Virus record (IMG/VR): IMGVR_UViG_3300028840_001431
Span: 1-62,650 of that record
Source of the DNA: a virus
Length of the DNA: 62,650 bases
Reading direction: 5' to 3' (one strand)
Shown here: one piece after another, positions 52,367 to 59,959 of the stretch
How the letters are laid out: every line of letters starts with the position of its first letter
How positions within the stretch are numbered: the first letter of the stretch is position 1
The notes under the pieces: generated by a model
Seen by the model: only the letters and a program-made list of their open reading frames with translations
Databases searched by the model: none
What the model was told of the DNA's origin: nothing
Program-made: the position numbers and the translations under genes

Positions 52367-54181
52367 ATGATTCTCCCGGAACTGCAAAGTAGGGGCTATG
52401 CCCCCAAGAAAAAGACCGCAAAGGAGTGGTCATCTCCATGCCCTTTTTGCGGCGGGACTGATCGATTCTGCATCTTTACTGATGAGAATCGGGCTTGGTG
52501 TCGTCAATGCAAATGGGAGGGGGACGATATCCAATTACTGAGGGACCTAGACAATATGAGCTTTCCTGAGGCGGCTGAGGCGGCGGGTCATCCTGAGAAA
52601 ATTAAGAACAGTCAATCAAAACATGCAAAACCAAAGAACAAAACTAACCGCAATGCAACTGTGACCGATGAATATGATTACGTCGATGAGCGGGGCGAAT
52701 TAAAGTATCAGGTTTGCAGGACAGATCCAAAGGGGTTCTTTCAACGTAGGCCGGGGAAGAAAGAAGGGTCTTGGGTCAAGGATATGAAGGGGGTCACGCT
52801 GATTCCCTATCGCTTGCCCGATATCGGTTCAAAAAAGGGCATCTTCTTCGTTGAAGGTGAAAAAGATGTCAACGAATTATGGAGGGTGGGGCTCCCCGCG
52901 ACATGCAACCCCGGCGGGGCGGGCAAGATTCCAAGCCAGCAAGAGAAATTCGGCATCCTTGATCATTTGGCCGGGAAAAAGGTTTATATCATCCCGGACA
53001 ACGATGAGGCCGGATTCAAACACGCTGAGCAATTGGCCGAAATGCTTTATGGGATCGCCTCTCATGTGTCGATTATCAATCTTCCGGGGATTGGCAAATC
53101 GGGTGATGTATCAGACTTTATACTTGATAATGGGGACAGCAAGGCAAAGGAATGGCTCATAAACCTTGCAAAGTCATCAGTCCCATGGAGGCCCCCATCT
53201 AATTTCCTAGACTTCAATGAATACATAATGATCCAGACTGAGAACCATATCCCGGTTCTTCAGGATGGCATTCTCCCGTTCGGTGAAAACCTCTTGATAG
53301 CCGGAGAGGGAGGGGTAGGGAAGTCCTTGGTTCGTCTTGAGCTATCAATCCACTTAGCCGTTGGTTGGGATTACCTGAACTTCAAAACCGCAAAGCCCCG
53401 CAAAGTCGCAATCTTCCAATGGGAGAATTCTGAGTTTAACGAGGTCAAGCGGGCTCGGAGAATGATTGAGGGTCTTGGAATCAACGATATCCCAAACGGT
53501 CAAATCAAATTCATGGATAGGAAGGTCAGGCCGAATATCAGTCAGAAGGGTGGGCAAGAAAAGCTTTTGGAATTAGTCAAGGAGTCTGAAGCTGAGGTTA
53601 TTTTCTATGATTGCCTCACCAACATGCATTCATCCAAGGAAAACGATAACGTGCAAATGAGGTCGGTTTTAGATTTCTTGAGTGATATCAATGCGAAAGT
53701 AGGTGTTACCTCTGTCTTGATCCATCACTTCGGCAAACCGTCTGATGGGGAGGAAACAGGGAAAAATTCAAAGCATCGAATTCGGGGGGCCTCATCTATC
53801 ATCGATTGGGGGACTACGATCTTCACCTTTGCTCACCGACCGAATAAAGAGCATCGTCCTTGGTTTGAGATCCGGGTTCAAAAGATGAGGGAAGGCCCGC
53901 TTTATAAATGGACCACTCCTATCTTAATGGAGCGGGACGGGGACTATCTTACTCATAAGATGATATCCGAGGAAAGCACATGCCCGCCTGATAAGGTCCG
54001 AGAGATGCTTGAACAGCTTGGTGGGGAGGTTTCATCCAGAGGCCCTCTCATCGATAAGATCATAGAAGAAACAGGGGCTCAGAAGTCGAGTGCCTACAAT
54101 TATATCAATAAGGCTTTGGAAGATAATATGATCTCAAAGAAGGGGAAACGAGGGCTTACGGTTGGTGATTTCCATAAATGA
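52367..54181 (+). CDS. Primase-helicase (zinc finger, TOPRIM, RecA-like ATPase)
   Basis: 604 residues. CHC2-like zinc ribbon C25/C28/C45/C48 (CPFCGG; WCRQCKW); TOPRIM with FFVEGEKD near 160 and IPDNDEAG near 207; RecA/RepA-like ATPase with Walker A GEGGVGKS near 313 and a FYDCLTNMHSS Walker B region near 411; C-terminal winged helix (SSAYNYINKALEDNMISKKG). It should prime and unwind DNA during phage replication. The next 215 bases hold an iteron cluster, the likely origin it or a partner uses. Confidence 0.8.
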   Translation: MILPELQSRGYAPKKKTAKEWSSPCPFCGGTDRFCIFTDENRAWCRQCKWEGDDIQLLRDLDNMSFPEAAEAAGHPEKIKNSQSKHAKPKNKTNRNATVTDEYDYVDERGELKYQVCRTDPKGFFQRRPGKKEGSWVKDMKGVTLIPYRLPDIGSKKGIFFVEGEKDVNELWRVGLPATCNPGGAGKIPSQQEKFGILDHLAGKKVYIIPDNDEAGFKHAEQLAEMLYGIASHVSIINLPGIGKSGDVSDFILDNGDSKAKEWLINLAKSSVPWRPPSNFLDFNEYIMIQTENHIPVLQDGILPFGENLLIAGEGGVGKSLVRLELSIHLAVGWDYLNFKTAKPRKVAIFQWENSEFNEVKRARRMIEGLGINDIPNGQIKFMDRKVRPNISQKGGQEKLLELVKESEAEVIFYDCLTNMHSSKENDNVQMRSVLDFLSDINAKVGVTSVLIHHFGKPSDGEETGKNSKHRIRGASSIIDWGTTIFTFAHRPNKEHRPWFEIRVQKMREGPLYKWTTPILMERDGDYLTHKMISEESTCPPDKVREMLEQLGGEVSSRGPLIDKIIEETGAQKSSAYNYINKALEDNMISKKGKRGLTVGDFHK

Positions 54182-54396
54182 TTCCATTGGAAATTCCATT
54201 GGAACAATAGCCCCCCCTTGGAAATTGTATCGGTAAGGATATCAGTATGTTAAGTTATGTTTTTAGAATTTCCAACGTAAATTTCCAATACCCCCCCTTG
54301 GAAACTCTGAAAGCCTTACCAGTAAAGGGTTTGCAAATTTCCAATCGTCCCTATAAAGGGAATTAAGTTCCAGAATTCCAACCACGGTGGAAAAAA
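54182..54396. repeat. Iteron cluster, candidate replication origin
   Basis: Eight copies of TTGGAAATT or close variants in both orientations: 54187, 54199, 54218, 54267 (reverse), 54280 (reverse), 54298, 54336 (reverse) and 54374 (reverse, shorter). A 14-base C7-TTGGAAA block repeats at 54211 and 54291. AT-rich stretches separate them. Position right after the primase-helicase gene suggests an origin or a dense operator. Confidence 0.65.
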
Positions 54397-54657
54397 ATGG
54401 ATGAGCTTTTACCCCTAGGAAATCATGAAGATGAGGTTGAATTCAGGCCTTGGTCTGACGATGATCCTGACTTGATCGGAGATCCCCCAAAGAGGGGAAA
54501 GCATCTCTCTCAGATATGCCTTGGATATTACCCGGATGAGATCGTCTATGTTGATTGGGAGGTTTGCGTTTGGCATTGGAAGGAGAGGGACCCGAAATGC
54601 AAGGACTGCAAGACCTTCAAGCGGATAGGATGGGAAAGGAGGTTTAGACGTGATTAA
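54397..54657 (+). CDS. Small cysteine-containing early protein
   Basis: 86 residues. Acidic start and a C-terminal RDPKCKDCKTFKRIG segment with C-x-x-C; CLGYYPDEIVYVDWEVCVWHW supplies two more cysteines. The pattern suggests a zinc-binding knuckle. The upstream region is the iteron cluster; the ribosome site is GGTGG. Confidence 0.5.
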   Translation: MDELLPLGNHEDEVEFRPWSDDDPDLIGDPPKRGKHLSQICLGYYPDEIVYVDWEVCVWHWKERDPKCKDCKTFKRIGWERRFRRD

Positions 54658-54808
54658 GGACCTAGCTGATACGATCATATGGACCGCTGAGGAGAGGGTT
54701 AAAGAGCAGGGAGTTCATGTGAACTCAGCTATCCATGCAATCACCCTTGAGGTTGATCAGTTCCTTATGGAGTACATGAAGGACCATAATCCTAGAAAAG
54801 CCAAATAG
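54650..54808 (+). CDS. Small helical early protein
   Basis: 52 residues from a GTG, supported by AAAGGAGG at 54635-54642. It overlaps the previous stop. Sequence IKDLADTIIWTAEERVKEQG and AITLEVDQFLMEYMKDH suggests two amphipathic helices. No family recognised. Confidence 0.55.
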   Translation: MIKDLADTIIWTAEERVKEQGVHVNSAIHAITLEVDQFLMEYMKDHNPRKAK

Positions 54809-54837
54809 ATAATGAAGCCCTAGAGTTGAGGTGATCC
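54797..54837 (+). repeat. Intergenic 36-bp repeat half-sites
   Basis: A weak AAAGCC at 54797, ATGAAGCCC at 54812 and GTGATCC at 54831, 15-19 bases apart. The last overlaps the GAGGTGATCC ribosome site of gene 54838. Confidence 0.4.
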
Positions 54838-55023
54838 ATGATCGAGTACACTATGCCGCATTGGGTGAGGGATTACGCCGGGGAGGATATCTCTAACGTT
54901 CCAAGAAAGAACCTTGAAAGCTTGCTTGAGTGGGAAGAAGAGAACGGGGAACCTCATCCAGATTTGATTGAAGCCATAGAGGATCAACTTGCTATCAGAG
55001 ATCGATCTTACGACAATTTTTGA
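54838..55023 (+). CDS. Small acidic early protein
   Basis: 61 residues, with GAGGTGATCC before the ATG. Acidic helical composition (NLESLLEWEEENGEPHPD, IEAIEDQLAIRDRSYD). No family recognised. Confidence 0.5.
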   Translation: MIEYTMPHWVRDYAGEDISNVPRKNLESLLEWEEENGEPHPDLIEAIEDQLAIRDRSYDNF

Positions 55024-55111
55024 GTACCTACGCAATCCTTGGTTTTGGTGGGGAGTGGTTGGAGTGGTGGTGGTATTGATTGCGGTTAGGGGAGATCCAT
55101 GGTCAGACTAA
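54989..55111 (+). CDS. Small tryptophan-rich membrane protein
   Basis: 40 residues from a TTG preceded by AGAGG. LSEIDLTTIFEYLRNPWFWW then GVVGVVVVLIAVRG gives one membrane span after an aromatic interface. It overlaps the genes on both sides in other frames. Coding is inferred from the ribosome site and span. Confidence 0.4.
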   Translation: MLSEIDLTTIFEYLRNPWFWWGVVGVVVVLIAVRGDPWSD

Positions 55112-55503
55112 GTGAAGAAGAGTATGACAATATCATGAAGAGGAGAACCCCGCCGCCTCTCTGTGAGCTAACCGTGAAAACCCAACCTCGACACAAAGAA
55201 CCGAAAATGAATAAGACTGAGGCACGATATCTGCAACATATCATCATGCCTGATATCCATTCTGGTCTTATTTCAAAGTGGAGATTTGAGGAGATTAAGT
55301 TCAGGCTAGGAAAGGCCTGTTACTATACCCCTGATTTCCTTATCGTTTATAGGAACTCTATTGAGATACATGAGATTAAGGGCGGGCATATAAGGGAAGA
55401 TGCCCTTGTTAAGTTCAAAGCGGCTTCTGAGCGTTTTCCTTTCTTTATTTGGAAAATGATTCAATGGAAGGGTGGAACATGGACGGTAATTCACTCACTT
55501 TGA
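55099..55503 (+). CDS. DUF1064-like PD-(D/E)XK nuclease
   Basis: 134 residues. Active-site pattern YTPDFLIVY (D79) and EIHEIKGG (E92, K94), with an early E41/A42 helix (KTEARYLQHI), as in DUF1064/resolvase-like phage nucleases. These may resolve recombination or replication intermediates. Start supported by GGGGAGATCC. Confidence 0.7.
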   Translation: MVRLSEEEYDNIMKRRTPPPLCELTVKTQPRHKEPKMNKTEARYLQHIIMPDIHSGLISKWRFEEIKFRLGKACYYTPDFLIVYRNSIEIHEIKGGHIREDALVKFKAASERFPFFIWKMIQWKGGTWTVIHSL

Positions 55504-55775
55504 GATCGGAAGAATACAGGGAATTCATTCAGCATAGGCGTTGCGTTATTTGCAACAATCTCCCGCCGAATCAAGCTCACCATCATAGTGAGAATAATCA
55601 GGGATGGGGGACGAAACCACCTGATAGCTTTTGCGTTCCTCTCTGTTATGGGTGTCATCGATTTATAGAGGATCACGGCCTTGACGAAGTTAATAGGGCC
55701 GCATTTAATCTATCAATCGTTGCAAACCTGACTTTATTTCTAATAAAACTCAAAGAAGAAGGGAGGTTAAAATAA
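55479..55775 (+). CDS. HNH/NinG-like zinc-binding endonuclease
   Basis: 98 residues. I chose the ATG at 55479, preceded by GGAAGGGTGG; a longer frame starts at 55449. CVIC (22-25), NQAHHHS (31-37) and CVPLCYGCHRF (52-62) form an HNH-like beta-beta-alpha metal fold with structural zinc. Such proteins accompany recombination genes in many phages. Confidence 0.65.
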   Translation: MDGNSLTLRSEEYREFIQHRRCVICNNLPPNQAHHHSENNQGWGTKPPDSFCVPLCYGCHRFIEDHGLDEVNRAAFNLSIVANLTLFLIKLKEEGRLK

Positions 55776-55957
55776 TGTTCGGAATAGGAGTCCCTGAGTT
55801 ATCGATCATCCTGATTATCGTGATAATCCTTTTTGGGGCCAAAAGGATTCCGCAAATCGGGAAGGATCTCGGCAAGGGTCTGAAAGAGATGAGGAAAGTA
55901 GGAAAGGAACTCAGGCCCGAATGGAAGGACGATGACGATGAAACCAGACCTAGTTGA
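55775..55957 (+). CDS. tatA: TatA-family twin-arginine translocase subunit
   Basis: 60 residues. A short N-terminus and VPELSIILIIVIILFGAKRI is the classic TatA membrane helix, with the conserved FG hinge at 20-21, then the amphipathic helix IPQIGKDLGKGLKEMRKV and an acidic tail. It would oligomerise in the inner membrane as the pore component and needs host TatC to function. GGGAGG precedes the ATG. It overlaps the previous stop by one base. The same genome has two genes with Tat signal peptides. Confidence 0.9.
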   Translation: MFGIGVPELSIILIIVIILFGAKRIPQIGKDLGKGLKEMRKVGKELRPEWKDDDDETRPS

Positions 55958-56408
55958 TTACGGTGAGGGATACCTCAGCTTTAAGAGGAAACCCACGTTT
56001 GATGAAGCCAAGGATGTGATGACCTTCATTGATTTTGAGGAGGAAAACCTTGCTTGGCATCATGGGGACCTCTTAAATGCCATCGATGATTATTTTGGTG
56101 AGGAAGCTTCTCAATTGGTGGGGCCGAAGCTTGCAAGGAAGGCGACCACCCGTAAGCATGTAGCCGGGAAATTCAAACCACCTCAAAGAATTCATACCCT
56201 TAGCTTCAGCCATCACCAAGAAGTGGCTCCAATTAAGAATATCGAGATGAGGCAGGAACTATTGAACTTGGCCGATGACAATGGGTGGAACGTCACTCAG
56301 TTGAGGGATGAAAAGAATAGGCGGCTTGGGAAGATCCCCAAAGCCAAAACGGTTGAATGCCCCGGCTGTCATTTGGTCTTTGACCCAAAGAAAATAGAGG
56401 GAGAATAA
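55938..56408 (+). CDS. ParB/KorB-like HTH protein with C-terminal zinc knuckle
   Basis: 156 residues. I chose the second ATG (55938), spaced correctly from GGAAGGA. LSFSHHQEVAPIKNIEMRQE then LLNLADDNGWNVTQLRDEK matches the HTH region of ParB/KorB-type proteins. The end has CPGCH, perhaps half a zinc site. It may recognise the repeat arrays (partition-like or transcriptional silencing role), but that is inference. The stop overlaps the next start. Confidence 0.55.
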   Translation: MKPDLVDYGEGYLSFKRKPTFDEAKDVMTFIDFEEENLAWHHGDLLNAIDDYFGEEASQLVGPKLARKATTRKHVAGKFKPPQRIHTLSFSHHQEVAPIKNIEMRQELLNLADDNGWNVTQLRDEKNRRLGKIPKAKTVECPGCHLVFDPKKIEGE

Positions 56409-57472
56409 TGCCTAAGCGGAAAGAGCCTTTGAGCGAAGAAGAGATTGCCGCTATTACATTAGAAACCAAACTGAAAACCGAGGTCATGTACGCAATCCAA
56501 AAGGCAAGGATTGCCGCCGATCTTAGGATTCAGGCCTTTGTCAGAGATAAGAGGATGACCGAAGTCAAGGCTAAGGCCCTGCATATGTGGCTAAGCGATA
56601 TGGCTTCGGGCATGGAAAAGCACGTCAACGGGGAGGTGAGGGTCCTCCTCAAGGACGTTCCGATCTATAACAGATGGCTTGTGAATGTTTACGGTGTGTC
56701 AACCGCCTTAAGCGGCTCCCTCATTGCCGGGATAGGCGATATATCGCGGTTTGAGAAGGCATCGAGTCTTTGGAAATATTGTGGGCTCGATGTCATCCAT
56801 TGGTGTGATACTTGCCATATGCCCGCCCCTCCCGATCTCAAGGTTACGACCGGGGACGTTTGCCCCATGTGTCGGAAGGGGGAATTCATTGGTGAGGCTC
56901 CCCGCCGAATGTCAGGTCAGAAGATCCATTGGAGCCCCTTTCTGAGGTCAACGGTCTATAAGATAACAGAAAGCATCGTCAGGGCCGTCAGGGCTCCCGA
57001 GAAGAACTTCTATCGCAAGCTTTACGAAGAGAGGAAGGCAAGACACCAAGAGGAGCACCCTGAGTGCCGAATCTGCTATAAATGCGGGGCTCCATTGGTT
57101 GAGCATGAGAGAGTGAGAGTCAAGAAGGTCAACAAGAAAACCGGGAAAGAGACTGAGGAATGGTACAAAAAGCAAGATGAATGCCCAACCAAGGGTTGCA
57201 AGGGCAATCATGGGGGCTCAACCCATCCCTTCAGGAAAACGAAAGCCGGAGATCCCCTTTACCGTTACAGCAAGGGCCACATCCATCGGATGGCTAAGCG
57301 GTACATGGGGAAGGTCTTTATGCTCCACCTTTGGCTTATTTGGAGGAGTATCGAGGGTTTACCGATCAGCGGGCCATGGATTATCGAGCATGGTGGGCAT
57401 ATTCATTTCACTCAGCCGCCGCATTGGGAGCCTTTTGACATTGGTAAAAGTGGGGAGGTGGTAACACCCTGA
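56408..57472 (+). CDS. IS110/IS116-type transposase C-terminal domain protein with zinc inserts
   Basis: 354 residues. VYGVSTALSGSLIAGIGDIS (95-113), FEKASSLWKYCGLDV (115-129) and WSPFLRSTVYKITES (175-189), then FYRKLYEERKARHQEEH and GHIHRMAKRYMGKVFMLHLW match the Transposase_20 (IS110) domain. The N-terminal RuvC-like DEDD domain is missing, replaced by about 90 helical residues. Two insertions carry C-x-x-C pairs (CDTCHMP, CPMCRK; CRICYKCG, CPTKGC). No flanking inverted repeats seen. It is probably a domesticated phage protein rather than an active element. Confidence 0.65.
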   Translation: MPKRKEPLSEEEIAAITLETKLKTEVMYAIQKARIAADLRIQAFVRDKRMTEVKAKALHMWLSDMASGMEKHVNGEVRVLLKDVPIYNRWLVNVYGVSTALSGSLIAGIGDISRFEKASSLWKYCGLDVIHWCDTCHMPAPPDLKVTTGDVCPMCRKGEFIGEAPRRMSGQKIHWSPFLRSTVYKITESIVRAVRAPEKNFYRKLYEERKARHQEEHPECRICYKCGAPLVEHERVRVKKVNKKTGKETEEWYKKQDECPTKGCKGNHGGSTHPFRKTKAGDPLYRYSKGHIHRMAKRYMGKVFMLHLWLIWRSIEGLPISGPWIIEHGGHIHFTQPPHWEPFDIGKSGEVVTP

Positions 57473-57539
57473 TATGCTTATATAACATATTAAACCGTAT
57501 TGACAAAGGGGTTGAAATCTGATATGGAGGTCAGGACAA

Positions 57540-57977
57540 TTGAGGAAGTTTCACTATCAGAAGAACGGGAAAATCATTAGAGTTGCGTCGGATTGTCCTT
57601 ATAGGTGGAAACAATGCCCTAAAATCAGATGCTCACAACATATAATTTGGTGTAGATGGAAACCGGGAGATTTGATTTCCCTACCTGAGCGGATAATCTT
57701 CCATCACCTCAATAGCTTGGACGTTCATTGCTATCTTGATTGGATAGATGAGCCTCACACCTTAGAGGAGATCGGGAAGGTTTTCCATTTGACCCGAGAA
57801 CGTGTTAGGCAGATTCAAGACAAGACGATCAGAGTAGTCAAAACGAGGGTCCGGGCAAAGGTTTGGAGGAATGGCAAGCTCATGGAGAAGTACCCCGTCA
57901 AGGACTTCGTTCGTAAGAGGCTTAACATTCCTGAACCGCAATATGCTCATCAGCGTGTGAGCGAAGATTATGCCTAG
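57540..57977 (+). CDS. Sigma-70 region-4-like transcription factor
   Basis: 145 residues from a TTG with TGGAGG upstream. LEEIGKVFHLTRERVRQIQD (75-94) is a typical sigma region 4.2 HTH, followed by KTIRVVKTRVRAK. An N-terminal cysteine set (C19, C26, C31, C38) could bind zinc. No region 2 is present, so it likely acts as a regulator or a partner of host RNA polymerase, perhaps for later genes. Confidence 0.65.
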   Translation: MRKFHYQKNGKIIRVASDCPYRWKQCPKIRCSQHIIWCRWKPGDLISLPERIIFHHLNSLDVHCYLDWIDEPHTLEEIGKVFHLTRERVRQIQDKTIRVVKTRVRAKVWRNGKLMEKYPVKDFVRKRLNIPEPQYAHQRVSEDYA

Positions 57978-58003
57978 ACCTTTTGCCCTTAGAGGTACAC
58001 GTC

Positions 58004-58375
58004 ATGTCAAACATCAATACTCCGTTTATCATAGGCCCCGGCGGGGAGATTCCACCTCTCCTCACGGGGCTTTTTTCGTCTAACCCCATGACAATAGATG
58101 AGTTCCATAGGAACCTTGCCGTGGTGATACTGGAAGGATACCCGATATCGGAGTTATCCAAGAGATCACCCGCGTATGATTATCGAAGGCTTTGGATTGT
58201 CCTTCAGGCCTTTTGCATGAATACCCTCCCCGGCCACTACCGACAAGCTCATCGAATGACAATCGAGAAATATTGCAGAGTCAACCCCGAAACCCGAGAG
58301 ATTGGGTATCAACCGGGATGGGCGGCGTTGGAGTTCCTGAGGGAGTTTAAGGATGATTTCATAGCCAATTCTTAG
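58004..58375 (+). CDS. Small regulatory-region protein, start uncertain
   Basis: 123 residues from the ATG at 58004, which has GAGGT upstream; starts at 57983 and 58088 are also in frame. The first start would place a strong terminator-like stem inside the coding sequence, the last puts the gene right after it but has no ribosome site. Mature sequence IDEFHRNLAVVILEGYPISE, LSKRSPAYDYRRLW suggests a small helical protein. Function unknown. Confidence 0.45.
   Translation: MSNINTPFIIGPGGEIPPLLTGLFSSNPMTIDEFHRNLAVVILEGYPISELSKRSPAYDYRRLWIVLQAFCMNTLPGHYRQAHRMTIEKYCRVNPETREIGYQPGWAALEFLREFKDDFIANS
58035..58077 (+). terminator. Terminator-like stem with T6 tract
   Basis: GCCCCG pairs with CGGGGC, followed by TTTTTT. 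The loop contains a second GGAGA/TCTCC hairpin. It follows the sigma-like gene and overlaps the 5' end of gene 58004. Confidence 0.6.
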
Positions 58376-58400
58376 TCCCGAGGATGTGAAACCCTTTGAA
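58371..58400 (+). repeat. Intergenic 36-bp repeat half-sites
   Basis: A weak TTAGTCCC at 58371 and a strong GTGAAACCC at 58386, ahead of ACGAGGAGG, the ribosome site of gene 58419. Confidence 0.35.
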
Positions 58401-58418
58401 ATGATACGAGGAGGTCAG

Positions 58419-58610
58419 ATGGAAGGTAAAGTGACCGGATGTTTTCCGGGTATGCAAGTCATGATTGAAGGGCAATGGTATCAAGTCACAGATGTCAGGA
58501 AGCATGGTCGGACGGTCAGGATGAAAAGGATATCTGAACCGCCTCAAGTGAAGAAGAAAAGGAAAGAGTTTGAAAGCCAAATTGACCCTAATATGCCGAG
58601 GATAACATGA
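58419..58610 (+). CDS. Small basic protein with KOW-like start
   Basis: 63 residues. I chose the ATG at 58419 after GAGGAGG; an in-frame GTG at 58386 is a repeat half-site. GKVTGCFPGMQVMIEGQWYQ then VTDVRKHGRTVRMKRI looks like a small SH3/KOW-like barrel, which often binds RNA or ribosomal partners. Ends with an ATGA overlap. Confidence 0.5.
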   Translation: MEGKVTGCFPGMQVMIEGQWYQVTDVRKHGRTVRMKRISEPPQVKKKRKEFESQIDPNMPRIT

Positions 58611-58843
58611 CATATATGTTCAGCAATTACTTAGCGATCATTACTGATTGGATAGAGGGTCCTGATGACCCTGTAATCATTGAAACATTAGCCGACCTAG
58701 GGGTAACGTGGGATGAGGTTGCATTATTGAGGATGGGTGAGGAGGATGACCCCTTGACCATGAAAACCATGGTCTTTAGGCGGGAGGTCCTTGATGGACA
58801 CATCGAACGACAAAGAGAGATTTTGGGAATGCCCGCGTTGTGA
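58607..58843 (+). CDS. Small early protein
   Basis: 78 residues, with an ATGA overlap. Acidic and helical (DDPVIIETLADLGVTWDEVA, REVLDGHIERQREILGMP). No family recognised. Its last 50 bases overlap the next zinc-ribbon gene. Confidence 0.5.
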   Translation: MTYMFSNYLAIITDWIEGPDDPVIIETLADLGVTWDEVALLRMGEEDDPLTMKTMVFRREVLDGHIERQREILGMPAL

Positions 58844-58937
58844 AAACCCGATATCGGTTGGAAGCAACCAATGTGAGAATTGCGGGTTTGTAGATGAGGA
58901 AGGTGAGTTCTCTCATGAGTCAGAAATTGAAAGCTGA
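58794..58937 (+). CDS. Small zinc-ribbon protein
   Basis: 47 residues. GGGAGG lies 6 bases before the ATG. CPRCENP and CENCGFV form a C4 zinc ribbon; the tail is acidic (DEEGEFSHESEIES). It overlaps its neighbours in other frames. The cysteine pattern and ribosome site support coding. Confidence 0.55.
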   Translation: MDTSNDKERFWECPRCENPISVGSNQCENCGFVDEEGEFSHESEIES

Positions 58938-59130
58938 AAGACCGGATTGGTGGCCTGAAAACCCGTGGCCTGATGATATCTTTCCGATGACGTTGGAGGA
59001 GTATGTTGAAGCCATACCGGACCCCCACCTCAGATCTGCGATCAGCGGCAATCTTGCACGGTGGGCATTTGAGGTCACGTCCGACATGATACTAAAAACC
59101 CTAAAGGACAGAGGATACGAAATCGAATGA
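58915..59130 (+). CDS. Small helical protein
   Basis: 71 residues. I chose the ATG at 58915 after GAAGGTGAG; 58894 is an alternative in the same frame. The segments DWWPENPWPDDIFPMTLEEY and NLARWAFEVTSDMILKTLKD suggest a compact helical protein. ATGA overlap with the next gene. Unknown role. Confidence 0.5.
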   Translation: MSQKLKAERPDWWPENPWPDDIFPMTLEEYVEAIPDPHLRSAISGNLARWAFEVTSDMILKTLKDRGYEIE

Positions 59131-59471
59131 AGAGAACCTTGACAGTAGCAATTGGGATACTCTTTGGATCTATTGCTATGCTCGTTTGGCAAGACGTTGA
59201 GAACATGAAAGCGATAGAAGCCCTTGAGGACAGGCTCAAAAAAGCTGAGCTTCACAATGAATACCAATGGGAAACCTTGACCCATGTACTTGAGAAGGAG
59301 TGGAAGGAGATAAGCCCCGGCCAAGGGGTTGAGATCGAATTCATCATTGATGACACGTTTAAGGGGGCTCCAACATGGAAATATAAGGTTATGCCGTTCC
59401 CGGAAGGGTCGGTTATACCCATGGAGGATATCAAGGAAACGGATGCCGCCATTCAGAGGCCAAAAAGATGA
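59127..59471 (+). CDS. Membrane-anchored protein
   Basis: 114 residues with one N-terminal span (LTVAIGILFGSIAMLVW), a coiled segment (KAIEALEDRLKKAELHNEYQ) and a beta-rich end (VEIEFIIDDTFKGAPTW). The span has no clear cleavage site, so it is probably an anchor. ATGA overlaps on both sides couple it to an exported protein next. Confidence 0.5.
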   Translation: MKRTLTVAIGILFGSIAMLVWQDVENMKAIEALEDRLKKAELHNEYQWETLTHVLEKEWKEISPGQGVEIEFIIDDTFKGAPTWKYKVMPFPEGSVIPMEDIKETDAAIQRPKR

Positions 59472-59959
59472 AGGGTAAACTATGCATTGCAATCATTGCG
59501 TTGATCCTCGTTGCGATATGGGGACCGATATCGGGAGAATGTAGCGATAACCCCAAAGTTCAGCGGTTCAACGTGTTTCTCTGCAATTGGAAAGAGGCTA
59601 AGGAGATCTATACGGCCTCAGAATATGAAAGCCTCATAGGCCTTACCCCATTCGTTGGGTGGTTGAATGCCTTGGAGGACTATCGCATTCTCGATATCTT
59701 TGAGCACCCCGGCCTTGGGACTTGCGTTCGGGTCTACTTGGTCGAGTACACGGCTTTGAAGGGAGTCAAGGGCGGCGGGAGGTTCAAGGTAGAGAAAGAG
59801 CCCGTGGACCATTGGAGGATGAAAGCAAACGGGAACGCATGGGAGATCTATTATCACGGCAAGCGTTTTCTTCTCCTGCTTAGGGATGAAGATATTCCAG
59901 AAGAGATGTATGATAACTTCGTGATATTCTTGGTCAATACCTTGAATGGAGTGCAATGA
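59468..59959 (+). CDS. Exported early protein
   Basis: 163 residues. MKGKLCIAIIALILVAIWGP then ISG-E is a signal peptide. The mature part is alpha/beta (RVYLVEYTALKGVKGGGRF, NAWEIYYHGKRFLLLLRDED). No family recognised. It is encoded in the early operon, so it may alter the host envelope, for example by excluding other phages. ATGA overlap at both ends. Confidence 0.55.
   Translation: MKGKLCIAIIALILVAIWGPISGECSDNPKVQRFNVFLCNWKEAKEIYTASEYESLIGLTPFVGWLNALEDYRILDIFEHPGLGTCVRVYLVEYTALKGVKGGGRFKVEKEPVDHWRMKANGNAWEIYYHGKRFLLLLRDEDIPEEMYDNFVIFLVNTLNGVQ

Noticed and set aside
57500-57528. TTGACA-17-TATGGA promoter before gene 57540
   Set aside because: The -10 box is part of the TGGAGG ribosome site, and the predicted start would leave almost no leader; kept only as a weak possibility.
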